A stretch of 43,699 bases of DNA from Nostocoides sp. (GTDB taxonomy: Bacteria; Actinomycetota; Actinomycetes; Actinomycetales; Dermatophilaceae): NCBI GenBank assembly GCA_025929465.1, contig JAICMC010000002.1, positions 1 through 43,699 of the forward strand, read 5' to 3'. Of this stretch, positions 18,944 through 27,515 are shown piece by piece. Below the pieces are notes generated by a model. It had not been told where the DNA came from and searched no databases. It saw nothing but the letters and a program-made list of their open reading frames with translations. Made by a program: the position numbers and the translations under genes. The stretch's first letter is position 1; each line of letters starts with the position of its first letter.

Positions 18944-21145
18944 GTGAGCCGCCGACCCTCGACGCCCCGCCCCGTCGTGGTCGCGGCCCTGCTGGGACTG
19001 CTGTTCACGCTGCTCGGCGCGTCGGGCGCGTATGCCGCGAGCCGGCCCGCCTCACCCGCCGCCACCACACCGCACGGTTCGGTGGTCGTCATCGGCACCG
19101 GCGGCATCACCTGGTCCGACGTGTCCGAGGCCAGGACTCCGGCGTTGTGGTCCTTCCTGAGGGACGGGTCCAGCGCGGCGATGACGATCAGGTCGGTGTT
19201 CACCAACACCTGCCCGGTCGACGGCTGGCTCGGTCTGGGGTCGGGGGCCCGCGCGGCCGGACCCGGCCCGGGCGGGGCGGCCACGCGGGCCCAGAACCAG
19301 CCGTGTGCGCCGATCGCCAGGACCGTGGACGGACAGGTCCAGGGCTGGGACACCTACCTGCGGATCAATGCCGGCAACCACTTCGACTCCCACCTGGGCC
19401 TGGTCGGGGACGAGGCGACCGCGGCCGGCACGTGTGTCGAGGCGATCGGCCCCGGCGCGGCACTCGCGGCCGCGACGGGCAAGGGTGCGGTCGCGCACTA
19501 TGCGCAGTACGCGGCGGCCAGCCTCACCGCGGACCTGGCCAGCTGCCCGGTCACCCTCGTCGACGTCGGATCGGTCCGCGACGCCACCGACGTCGCTCCG
19601 GGCGAGGTCGCGCCGACGGCGAGCAAGGCAGATCAGGTCGCCGCGGTCGACGCGAAGATCGCCGAGGTGGCAGCGGCCGCACCCCACGGCGCCACCGTCA
19701 TCGTGGCGAGCCTGTCCGACGCGGGAATGACCGAGCGGCTGCGCCTCGCCGCCGCCAAGGGACCCGCCTACGGCCCGGGCACCCTGGCCTCCCCCAGCAC
19801 GAGGCAGCCCGGGCTGATCCAGCTCCAGGACGTCACCGTCACGGCCCTCTCGCTCACCGGGCTGCCGGTTCCGGACGCCCTCGGCGGGGCGGTGCTGGGC
19901 CGCAACGCCGCAACCAGCAGCTCGGTCGAGCTCGCACGGGACCGGCTGCGCGGGCTGGTCGACTACGACCAGGCCAGCCACGAGGTGCACTCGCTCGTGC
20001 CGCCGTTCTTCAACGGCGTCGTCTACGTCCAGCTGGTCATCTATGCCCTCGTCGCGCTGTTCTGGCGCGGCAAGATCGGCTCGGAGCGGACCCGGCTGCG
20101 CTCGCTGCGCCTCACCCGCGTCGTCGCGGTCGTCGCCGCGTCGATCCCCGCGGCCACCTTCCTGGCCAACCTGCTGCCGTGGTGGCGGTTCGCCAGCCCG
20201 ATGCTCGCCATCGTCGGTTCGGTGGCCCTCTTCGTGGCGCTCATCGCCTCGGTGGCCCTCCTCGGGCCGTGGGGGTGCCGGTTGTTCGGGCCGATGGTCG
20301 TCGTCACCGCGACGACGGTGGTCGTCCTCGGCGTCGACGTGATGACCGGGTCGCGGCTCCAGCTGTCCTCGCTCATGGGGCTGCAACCGGTCATCGGCGG
20401 TCGCTACTACGGGCTCGGCAACGTCGAGTTCTCGCTCTTCGCCACCTCCGCCCTGCTCCTGGCGACGGTCGCGGCCAACCGGTTCGTGCTGGCCGGCCGG
20501 CCGAGGACGGCTGCCGCTGCGGCCGCCGTCATCGGGGGCGTCGCGATCGTCGTCGACGGGGCGCCGATGTGGGGCGCCGACGGCGGCGGTCCGCCGGCCC
20601 TCGGGCCGGCAACCGTCTACCTGGTGCTCACCTTGCTCGGGATCGCCATCACCTGGCGCCGAGCAGCCGTCCTCGTCGTGGCCACGGTGGCCGCCTTCCT
20701 CCTCGTGTCCTTCCTGGACTGGCTACGACCCGAGGACTCCCGCAGCCACCTCGGCCGGTTCTTCCAGTCGATCATCGACGGGGGCGCGATGGACATCATC
20801 ATCCGCAAGCTCCAGCAGAACCTCGGCCTGCTGTTCGGCAACTACCGCCTGACCCTGCTCGTCCCGGTCGCGCTCGTCTTCGTCATCTACGTCATGGCCC
20901 GGCCGACCTCGTGGGGCTCGCGCGCGCTGCAGCGCTCGTTCGACCGCGCCCCGGTGCTGCGTCCCGGCCTCATCGCGGTCCTCGTCATGCTCACCATCGG
21001 CTTCGCGGTCAACGACTCCGGCGTCGCGATACCGGCCGTCGGCGCCACGATCGCCGTCCCGTTCATCATCGCGACCTCGGTCCGCACCCTGGAGGACGAG
21101 ACCCGGCAGGGTCAGTCGCGTCGGTCCGGCCGCCGCTCGCGCTGA
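18944..21145 (+). CDS. Conserved membrane protein with N-terminal alkaline-phosphatase-superfamily-like ectodomain
   Basis: Signal peptide (VAALLGLLFTLLGASGAYA), ~350-aa ectodomain (VVVIGTGGITWSDVSEARTPALWSF...), then about 10 hydrophobic segments. Confidence 0.65.
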   Translation: MSRRPSTPRPVVVAALLGLLFTLLGASGAYAASRPASPAATTPHGSVVVIGTGGITWSDVSEARTPALWSFLRDGSSAAMTIRSVFTNTCPVDGWLGLGSGARAAGPGPGGAATRAQNQPCAPIARTVDGQVQGWDTYLRINAGNHFDSHLGLVGDEATAAGTCVEAIGPGAALAAATGKGAVAHYAQYAAASLTADLASCPVTLVDVGSVRDATDVAPGEVAPTASKADQVAAVDAKIAEVAAAAPHGATVIVASLSDAGMTERLRLAAAKGPAYGPGTLASPSTRQPGLIQLQDVTVTALSLTGLPVPDALGGAVLGRNAATSSSVELARDRLRGLVDYDQASHEVHSLVPPFFNGVVYVQLVIYALVALFWRGKIGSERTRLRSLRLTRVVAVVAASIPAATFLANLLPWWRFASPMLAIVGSVALFVALIASVALLGPWGCRLFGPMVVVTATTVVVLGVDVMTGSRLQLSSLMGLQPVIGGRYYGLGNVEFSLFATSALLLATVAANRFVLAGRPRTAAAAAAVIGGVAIVVDGAPMWGADGGGPPALGPATVYLVLTLLGIAITWRRAAVLVVATVAAFLLVSFLDWLRPEDSRSHLGRFFQSIIDGGAMDIIIRKLQQNLGLLFGNYRLTLLVPVALVFVIYVMARPTSWGSRALQRSFDRAPVLRPGLIAVLVMLTIGFAVNDSGVAIPAVGATIAVPFIIATSVRTLEDETRQGQSRRSGRRSR

Positions 21146-22560
21146 GCCCGAGCCGGCGCGGCCAACGCGGCCACAGCCAGCCAGGCGAGCAGACCGGCAT
21201 ACGGGGCGACCTGCCGCCGGAAGCCGAGGGTCACCCGCTGCACCGTCGGGGTCATCCCCGACACGCGACCCGGCACGTAGGCGAGCGCCATCGCGACGGC
21301 GCGGCCGAGCAGCACCAGGTCCAGGCGGCTGACGGCGAGCGCCGGGAGGGTCGCCCAGGCGAGCTGGTCGTACCACGGCAGCGAGTACGGCGCGGCGAAG
21401 GCGTAGGCCGCGCCGAACACGAACGTCCAGCGCATCGCCTCTCCCCGGGCGGTGTGCGGGGCCAGACCACGCGTGAGGCGGGCGAGCAGCCAGACCAGTA
21501 CGAGGGTCAGGACCGCGGCCAGGGCGAAGACGAGGCTACGCACCGTCGAGGACGAGAGCGGCCCGGTGAGCAGCTCGACAAGCGGTCGCCACGGGGTGGC
21601 GAGCGACACCGACCGGCGGGCCCGCTCCAGCTGGTCGTACACCTGGAGCCCGAACACGAGGTGGAGGGGGACGAAGACGAGCAGGGCGCCGACGACCAGG
21701 GCCACGATCCGCCGGGCCCCGGTGCTGCTCGTGACGCGCAGCCAGGCCAGGACGATGGCCAGCCCGACGACGGCATACGTGACCTTCGTGCAGACCGACA
21801 ACCCGAGCGCACCCCCGGCGAGCAGGGGATGGTGCAGCGCCAGCCAGATCGCGAGCAGCGCCGCCGCGGTGGCGACCACGTCGACATGGGCGCCGAGGAC
21901 ACCGGCTCCGAAGACGAGCGGGTTGGCGGTCCAGAGCAGGTCGACGCGGGCGCGGTCCTCCGCGATCCGCAGGAGCAGCCATCGGCAGCCGAGCCACGCG
22001 GCCACCACGACGACCTGCCAGAGCCAGACCACCTGGCGCAGGTTGTCGCCACCGCCGGCCGCGGCGAGCCACTGCAGGACCGTCGCGAACGGGCCGTAGA
22101 CGCTGGGCGTGGTCGTCCAGGGCGCCTCCACGTGGGAGGTGATCGGGTCGTGGCCGCCGTGCCAGCCGATCGGCGACACGGCGTACGGGTCGCCGCCCTG
22201 CAGCAGGATCCGGCCGTAGGCGGCGTAGTTGAGGTGGTCGGCCGACCCGAACGGGGCGGTCACGAGCCCGGCGACCCCCAGCGTCGCGGTCAGCAGTGTC
22301 CCGCGGGGCAGGACGATCCTGGACCGGAGGCCGGCCAGCACCCCGAGACCACCGAGGACGTATGCCGTGGCGAGCAGCGCGGCGACGACGGCCGGGGCGA
22401 GGTGGCCGGGCAGCGAGCCGGGCGCCCACCCCCGCGGCCCGAGGTCGGGGCTGGCCGCATTGGGGCCGGTGACGCCGACGAGGAGGAGCAGCAGGAGGGA
22501 CAGGGCGAGCAGCCCGCCCGCGGCCCTGGTCTCAGCTCGTGCCACGGTCGCGACGCGCAC
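21112..22560 (-). CDS. Polyprenol-phosphate mannosyltransferase-like GT-C (MptB-like)
   Basis: Multi-TM; SADHLNYAAYGRILLQGGDPYAVSP and PWTTTPSVYGPFATVLQWLAA. Confidence 0.75.
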   Translation of the reverse strand: MRVATVARAETRAAGGLLALSLLLLLLVGVTGPNAASPDLGPRGWAPGSLPGHLAPAVVAALLATAYVLGGLGVLAGLRSRIVLPRGTLLTATLGVAGLVTAPFGSADHLNYAAYGRILLQGGDPYAVSPIGWHGGHDPITSHVEAPWTTTPSVYGPFATVLQWLAAAGGGDNLRQVVWLWQVVVVAAWLGCRWLLLRIAEDRARVDLLWTANPLVFGAGVLGAHVDVVATAAALLAIWLALHHPLLAGGALGLSVCTKVTYAVVGLAIVLAWLRVTSSTGARRIVALVVGALLVFVPLHLVFGLQVYDQLERARRSVSLATPWRPLVELLTGPLSSSTVRSLVFALAAVLTLVLVWLLARLTRGLAPHTARGEAMRWTFVFGAAYAFAAPYSLPWYDQLAWATLPALAVSRLDLVLLGRAVAMALAYVPGRVSGMTPTVQRVTLGFRRQVAPYAGLLAWLAVAALAAPARAQRERRPDRRD

Positions 22561-23269
22561 GCAGGGCCAGCCAGACGTCGCGGTACTGCCGGGCCCGGTG
22601 CAGCTGTCCCCGCCAGTCGCTGCCGCTCACCCGGTGCTGGAGCTGGCACGGCACCTCGCGCACGACGAGCCCGGCTCGCAGGACGTCGATGGTCAGCCCG
22701 GTCTCGACGCCCCAGCCCGGGGCCAGCGGCCTGGCACCCTCGAAGGCGGCTCGGGTGATGCATCGCATGCCGGACAGCGGCTGGGTCGCCTGCCAGCCGG
22801 TGCGCCGGGCGATGCCGCCCCGGGCGAGGTTGACGACCAGCCCCCTGCCGCCGGCGGAGCCGTCCTGCGGCGGCAGCGTCGCGATCGTCATGTCAGCCTG
22901 ACCGGTCACGACGGGGGGGAGCAGCACGCCGAGGTTGCGTGCGGTGTCGGCGAGGTCGGCGTCGACGAACAGGAGGGGACGGCCCGCCGGGCCGCCTGCG
23001 CTCGTGCTCTCCTCCTCGGCGACGCGCCGCGCGCCGCTCTCCATGGCCGCGGCCTTGCCCCGGTTGCGCGGGTGACGCACGACGACGGCGCCGGCGGCCT
23101 CGGCCACCGCCGCGGTGTCGTCCCTGCTGCCGTCGTCGACGACGACGACCAGGTCGATGCCGTCGATGTGCTGCAGTCCGGCGATGGTCGCACCGATCCG
23201 CTCGGCCTCGTCCTTCGCCGGGATGACGGCGGCAACGCCGACCCGTGGCTGCGTGGGGTGTTCGCTCAT
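22532..23269 (-). CDS. Glycosyltransferase family 2 (polyprenyl-phosphate sugar synthase-like)
   Basis: VAAVIPAKDEAERIGATIAGL, VVVVDDGSRDDTAAVA, NRGKAAAME. Start is in the minus-strand ORF MSEHPTQPRVG. Confidence 0.88.
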   Translation of the reverse strand: MSEHPTQPRVGVAAVIPAKDEAERIGATIAGLQHIDGIDLVVVVDDGSRDDTAAVAEAAGAVVVRHPRNRGKAAAMESGARRVAEEESTSAGGPAGRPLLFVDADLADTARNLGVLLPPVVTGQADMTIATLPPQDGSAGGRGLVVNLARGGIARRTGWQATQPLSGMRCITRAAFEGARPLAPGWGVETGLTIDVLRAGLVVREVPCQLQHRVSGSDWRGQLHRARQYRDVWLALRARRDRGTS

Positions 23270-23282
23270 CGTCGCGCTCCGC

Positions 23283-24170
23283 TCAGCGGAGGGTCACCTG
23301 CCGTGAGAGCAGGCCGGCCCTGGCCCGTCGCTCGGGTGTGGTGAGAGCAGCCTCAGACGCCAGCGCACCGGCATACCGGGTCCCCCAGGAGGCGAGCTCG
23401 TCCTCGTAGTCGGCAGCCTCGAGCGCGGGGTCCAGGTCCCAGACCGGGACGAGCAGCCCGCAGGCGCGGAACGCGCCGAGCAGGCGGGTCTGGCCTCCCA
23501 GACCGTCCGCACCGGCGCAGTGCAGCCGGGCGAGCGCGTCGGTGGCGGCGTCCTCCTCGTCGCCGAGGACCAGCCGGATGTGGGTCCGTGCACCGATCCG
23601 GACCCAGAACGCCGACGGCAGCGCCGCCATCCGGCTGGTCGGGACGACGGACTCGTTGGCGCGGTCGAGGGAGTCCTTGGCGTCGCCCTCGAGCTCCTGG
23701 TCGCCGACCCAGAAGTCGAAGCCCTCGTGCAGGGTCGCCGTCAGGGGCGCGTCGAGGAGCAGCTCCTGCAGCCGTGGTGAGTCGCCGGTCACGGTGGGCA
23801 CGTGCGGTACCGGCGTGCCCGGCTCGGCTGCGGCGGCCGCCAGGAGCTGGGCGGCCAGGTCGCGGGACGCGTCGCCGCTCGAGCTGCCGGACTGCATCCC
23901 GACCAGCACCGTGCCGTCGCCGCGGTGCAGACCGGGCCAGGCGAGCGGGAGCACCGTGGCCAGCGTCGCCTCCGCGGGAGCACCCTGGGGTGCGGCCCCC
24001 TCGGCCCACGTGACGGTACCCGTGGCCGCCGGCAGGATCTCGCGCAGCGCCACCCACTCGGTCTCGGAGGCGAGGCCCTGGAAGGGGCGGCGGACGAACG
24101 GCACCGCCCTGGTCCTGCGCGAGGACCCGTCCGTCGTGGCGTCCTTGCGTCGACGCGATGCCTTGCCCAT
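23283..24170 (-). CDS. DUF5926-like conserved actinobacterial protein
   Basis: MGKASRRRKDATTDGSSRRTRAVPFVRRPFQGLASETEWVALREILPAATG..., recalled as the DUF5926-type N-terminus. Confidence 0.7.
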   Translation of the reverse strand: MGKASRRRKDATTDGSSRRTRAVPFVRRPFQGLASETEWVALREILPAATGTVTWAEGAAPQGAPAEATLATVLPLAWPGLHRGDGTVLVGMQSGSSSGDASRDLAAQLLAAAAAEPGTPVPHVPTVTGDSPRLQELLLDAPLTATLHEGFDFWVGDQELEGDAKDSLDRANESVVPTSRMAALPSAFWVRIGARTHIRLVLGDEEDAATDALARLHCAGADGLGGQTRLLGAFRACGLLVPVWDLDPALEAADYEDELASWGTRYAGALASEAALTTPERRARAGLLSRQVTLR

Positions 24171-24222
24171 GGGGCCCCACCCTACTGACGCCCGCGAAGC
24201 CGACCGGCTCCGGTCAGCTGGC

Positions 24223-24264
24223 GCGACTCAGCGGCCGCGACTCAGCGCCCGCGACTCAGCTACC
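24223..24264. repeat. 14-bp tandem repeat x3 (GCGACTCAGCGSCC) spanning the stop codon of the ATPase gene
   Basis: gcgactcagcggcc / gcgactcagcgccc / gcgactcagctacc read directly. Confidence 0.85.
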
Positions 24265-24747
24265 GCGGCGACGGCTGGGTCCGCCGAGGGCGGCCCACAC
24301 GGTCACGTTGCCCTTCTCGTCGGACACGCCCCACTCGTGCGAGACGCTGCGGACGATCCGCAGACCGCGCCCGCTCGTGGCCCACAGGACTCGGGGCGCC
24401 GGTCGGGGCGGGGTCTCACCGCCGCCATCGGTCACCTCGACCTCGACCGTCTCCCCCTTGACCTTCCAACGCACCCGAACCGTGCCGTCGACGAGCGGCC
24501 GAGCGTGCCGGATGGCGTTGCTGACCAGCTCGGAGGTGACGATCTCGGCCTCGTCGACCAGGTCCCGCGGGAACGCCCGAGCCATCAGGTCCGCCACCAC
24601 AGCCTTGCGGACACGCGCCACCGACGCCGCCTGCCAGGGTGCCCGAATGGTCCGGACCGCCCCCTCACCGATCGTGCCGCCGAACTCGTCGAGTTCCGGG
24701 GTCGGCAACGTCGTCACCACCTTGGTCGAAGTTCCTGCGTAGTCCAT
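24256..24747 (-). CDS. Serine/anti-sigma kinase-like ATP-binding protein (HATPase_c_2)
   Basis: AEIVTSELVSNAIRHARP (N box), VEVTDGGGETPP (G1-like) and SGRGLRIVRSVSHEWGV (G2 box). Confidence 0.88.
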   Translation of the reverse strand: MDYAGTSTKVVTTLPTPELDEFGGTIGEGAVRTIRAPWQAASVARVRKAVVADLMARAFPRDLVDEAEIVTSELVSNAIRHARPLVDGTVRVRWKVKGETVEVEVTDGGGETPPRPAPRVLWATSGRGLRIVRSVSHEWGVSDEKGNVTVWAALGGPSRRRGS

Positions 24748-24798
24748 TGCCCCTGCCCCTTGCCCCTGCCCTGTATAGCTCCGAAGAACGATCAGAGC

Positions 24799-25635
24799 CT
24801 AGCCATTGTGGGCCATTTCCTCTATCACGAATCGGGGACGATTGGTGATGATCGCGTCGACACCCAGCTCGAGGCAGCGCTGGACGTCGTCGGTGGTGTC
24901 GACCGTCCACGCGAACACCTCGTGTCCGCGGGCCTGCTGACGCGACACGATGCGCGTCGGTCTGCGCAGGTTCCGGACGTCCACGCCCAGGGTGTGGACG
25001 CCCTTGGGCAGCGAGCCGTCGCGCAGCCAGATGGGGACGTACTCCACGAGGTAGACCAGGCCCACCCCCTTGTCCAGGGCCCGCATCCGCTGCAGTGCCA
25101 GGTGGCTGAACGACATCACTCGCACGGAGTGGCCGCCCGGCCCCCTCGCGTCCGGACCGGTGTACTCGAACCGCAGCAGGGCGGCCGCGACCGCCTTCTC
25201 GACCTTGCCGCCGTGTCGGCTGGGGTGCTTGGTCTCGATGAGGGTGAGCAGCGGACGGCCGGTGGCGGTGATCGTCGTGAGCAGCTTGTTGAGGGTCAGC
25301 AGCTCGCCCCGGTCCCGGTAGGGCAGCTCGTCGGGATCCTGCGGCCCGACGCGCTGCATCCACGACCCCCAGTCCAGCTGCTCCAGCTGGGACAGCTCGA
25401 GCTCGGAGACGGCCCCGGTGCCGTTGGAGGTCCGGTTGACCCGCCGGTCATGCACGCACACGAGGTGCTGGTCGGCGGTGAGGCGGACGTCGCACTCGAC
25501 CCCGTCGGCCCCGAACGCGATGCCCTTCTTGTATGCCGCGAGCGTGTGCTCGGGCTCCTCGGCGCTGGCCCCGCGATGGGCGATGACGAGCGGGCGGCGA
25601 GGTGGGTCGGCGGGCGTCGGCTCAGACACGGGCAC
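24799..25635 (-). CDS. Glycerophosphodiester phosphodiesterase family protein
   Basis: PLVIAHRGASAEEPEHTLAAYKKGIAFGADGVECDVRLTADQHLVCVHDRRVNRTSNG. Confidence 0.93.
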   Translation of the reverse strand: MPVSEPTPADPPRRPLVIAHRGASAEEPEHTLAAYKKGIAFGADGVECDVRLTADQHLVCVHDRRVNRTSNGTGAVSELELSQLEQLDWGSWMQRVGPQDPDELPYRDRGELLTLNKLLTTITATGRPLLTLIETKHPSRHGGKVEKAVAAALLRFEYTGPDARGPGGHSVRVMSFSHLALQRMRALDKGVGLVYLVEYVPIWLRDGSLPKGVHTLGVDVRNLRRPTRIVSRQQARGHEVFAWTVDTTDDVQRCLELGVDAIITNRPRFVIEEMAHNG

Positions 25636-25685
25636 GCGCACATCCTGCCGTACCCGTGGCTCGCCGCGCAGACGCCTCCCCGTGA

Positions 25686-25719
25686 CACCGGTCACCGGTC
25701 ACCGGTCACCGGTCACCGG
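25686..25719. repeat. 7-bp tandem repeat (ACCGGTC) about 5 copies, in a divergent promoter region
   Basis: gacaccggtcaccggtcaccggtcaccggtcaccggac read directly, between gdpD (-) and the sigma gene (+). Confidence 0.92.
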
Positions 25720-25805
25720 ACTGGCTACCGTACGGGAGGGTCCACACGGGTGCCGGCCGGCGGCTCGCGGCTGACCGCTCACACGCAAGGAGGCTGCGGC
25801 GTTCC

Positions 25806-26291
25806 ATGGGTGTGAACCTGCCCCCCTTCCAGCGCCTCGTCGACGATCACTGGCGTGACGTCGCCCGCCTGGCGCATGCCCTCGGCGGGCCGGTCGACGG
25901 TGACGACATCGCCCAGCAGGCGTGGGTGCAGGCGCTCGCGGCATACCCCACACTGCGGTCGGCGACCAACCTGCGGGCCTGGCTGCTCACGATCACCCAC
26001 CGCTGCGCCATGGACGGCCACCGCCGTCGGGCCCGCGCCGCCGTGCCGCACGAGGACCCCGGGTCGCTGGCCCAAGCACCGGCCGTCGCCGGACCCGAGT
26101 CGGGACTCACCGACGCGCCCCTGTGGGCACGGGTGGGTGCCCTGCCGCCGAGACAGCGGGAGGCGGTCGTGCTCAGGTACGTCGCCGACCTGGACCACCA
26201 GAGCATCGCCGCCGCTCTGCGGACGACGCCGGCGATGAGCCGCCGTCTCGTCAGCGACGCCCTCGCCACCCTCCGGAAGGACCAGCCATGA
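25806..26291 (+). CDS. Sigma-70 family RNA polymerase sigma factor
   Basis: DDIAQQAWVQALAAYPTLRSATNLRAWLLTITHRCAMDGHRRR (region 2) and LPPRQREAVVLRYVADLDHQSIAAALRTTPAMSRRLVSDALATLRK (region 4). AAGGAGG ribosome-binding site upstream. Confidence 0.88.
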   Translation: MGVNLPPFQRLVDDHWRDVARLAHALGGPVDGDDIAQQAWVQALAAYPTLRSATNLRAWLLTITHRCAMDGHRRRARAAVPHEDPGSLAQAPAVAGPESGLTDAPLWARVGALPPRQREAVVLRYVADLDHQSIAAALRTTPAMSRRLVSDALATLRKDQP

Positions 26292-26869
26292 CCGACCTCA
26301 CCACCGCGCTCGCAGCGTTCGCCCCGCCGGCGCGTCCACCCGTGCTGGACGCATCCGACGTCTCCTACGTCGTGGAAGACACCCCGATCGGCCGGATGCT
26401 GTTGGCCCGCACCGTGTCCGGCGCCATCGTCGCGTCGGCCTTCGTGCCCACCGATGACGCCGAGGACCGCCTGCTCGACCGGTTGGCGCACGTCGTCTCG
26501 CCGCGGGTGCTTCGCCAGCCGCGCGCTCTCGATGCGACACGGCGGGAGCTGGAGGACTATCTCGCTGGTCGACGACGGGGGTTCTCCACGCCGGTCGACC
26601 TGGCCCTCGCGACACCGTTCCAGCGCGCCGTCCTCGGTCGGCTCGCCGACCGGGTCGGCTACGGCGAACGCGCCACCTATGGTGAGCTGGCCCGGGCCAT
26701 CGGCCGGCCCTCGGCCTCGCGAGCCGTCGGGGCGGCGCTGGGTGCGAACCCGCTGTGCGTCGTCGTCCCCTGCCACCGGGTGGTGGCCTCGACCGGCGCG
26801 CTCACCGGGTATGCCGGTGGGCTGGCGGCCAAGGAGTTCCTCCTCGGCCTGGAGTCAGGTCAGGCCTGA
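26288..26869 (+). CDS. ogt: Methylated-DNA--protein-cysteine S-methyltransferase
   Basis: TPFQRAVLGRLADRVGYGERATYGELARAIGRPSASRAVGAALGANPLCVVVPCHRVV (PCHR active site). ATGA overlap with the sigma gene. Confidence 0.92.
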   Translation: MTDLTTALAAFAPPARPPVLDASDVSYVVEDTPIGRMLLARTVSGAIVASAFVPTDDAEDRLLDRLAHVVSPRVLRQPRALDATRRELEDYLAGRRRGFSTPVDLALATPFQRAVLGRLADRVGYGERATYGELARAIGRPSASRAVGAALGANPLCVVVPCHRVVASTGALTGYAGGLAAKEFLLGLESGQA

Positions 26870-27513
26870 GCCGGTCCCCCGGGTGCGCGGGCGACGAGGA
26901 CGACGTCGATCTCGTCGCCGTGCACGCCGGGCCGGACGACCTCTTCGCAGCGCTCCACGAGGAGACCAGCCGCCTTGTCCCGCAACGACTCCGGCGTGTT
27001 GAGGATGCTCGGATCGCGCGGGCCGCCGACGCCCTCGGTGAGGTTGCGCAGGGCGTGACCGATGACGACGAGCCGACCGCCTGGCTGGAGCCAACGGCCC
27101 AGCCGCCGGACGACGTCGGCGTCGACGTGGAAGTAGGTGAGCAGGACGAGGTCGTATGCCGCGTCGCTCGGCGGCGACCACGTCGTCGCGTCGGCCACGA
27201 CCCACTCGACCCGGTCGCCGACGCCGGCCTCGCGGGCGTTCGCCCGGCCGAGGTCGAGCGCCACCGCGGAGAAGTCGAGCGCCGTGACCCGCCAGCCCCG
27301 CTGGGCCAGCCAGACCGCGTGCCGACCCGGGCCGGCTCCGAGGTCGAGTGCCCGACCCGGGGCCACGCCGTCGAGCGTCGAGACGAGCTCGGCGCTGGGG
27401 ACGAGGCGGTGACCCTCCCGGTACCCTTCCGTGCTGTGCTGATGGTGGTGGGCGTTCGCGGCATACCGCCCGTTCCAGTGCTCGGGACCGCGGTCGCGCG
27501 CTCCGTCGGCCAT
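26860..27513 (-). CDS. Class I SAM-dependent methyltransferase
   Basis: HWNGRYAANAH, RALDLGAGPGRHAVWLAQRGWRVTALDFSAVALDLG. Confidence 0.9.
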   Translation of the reverse strand: MADGARDRGPEHWNGRYAANAHHHQHSTEGYREGHRLVPSAELVSTLDGVAPGRALDLGAGPGRHAVWLAQRGWRVTALDFSAVALDLGRANAREAGVGDRVEWVVADATTWSPPSDAAYDLVLLTYFHVDADVVRRLGRWLQPGGRLVVIGHALRNLTEGVGGPRDPSILNTPESLRDKAAGLLVERCEEVVRPGVHGDEIDVVLVARAPGGPAQA

Positions 27514-27515
27514 CG

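Noticed and set aside
18814-22758. 1314-aa plus-strand ORF
   Set aside because: Low-complexity R/G/P/H-rich shadow ORF overlapping well-supported genes on both strands in other frames; typical of GC-rich third-position bias.
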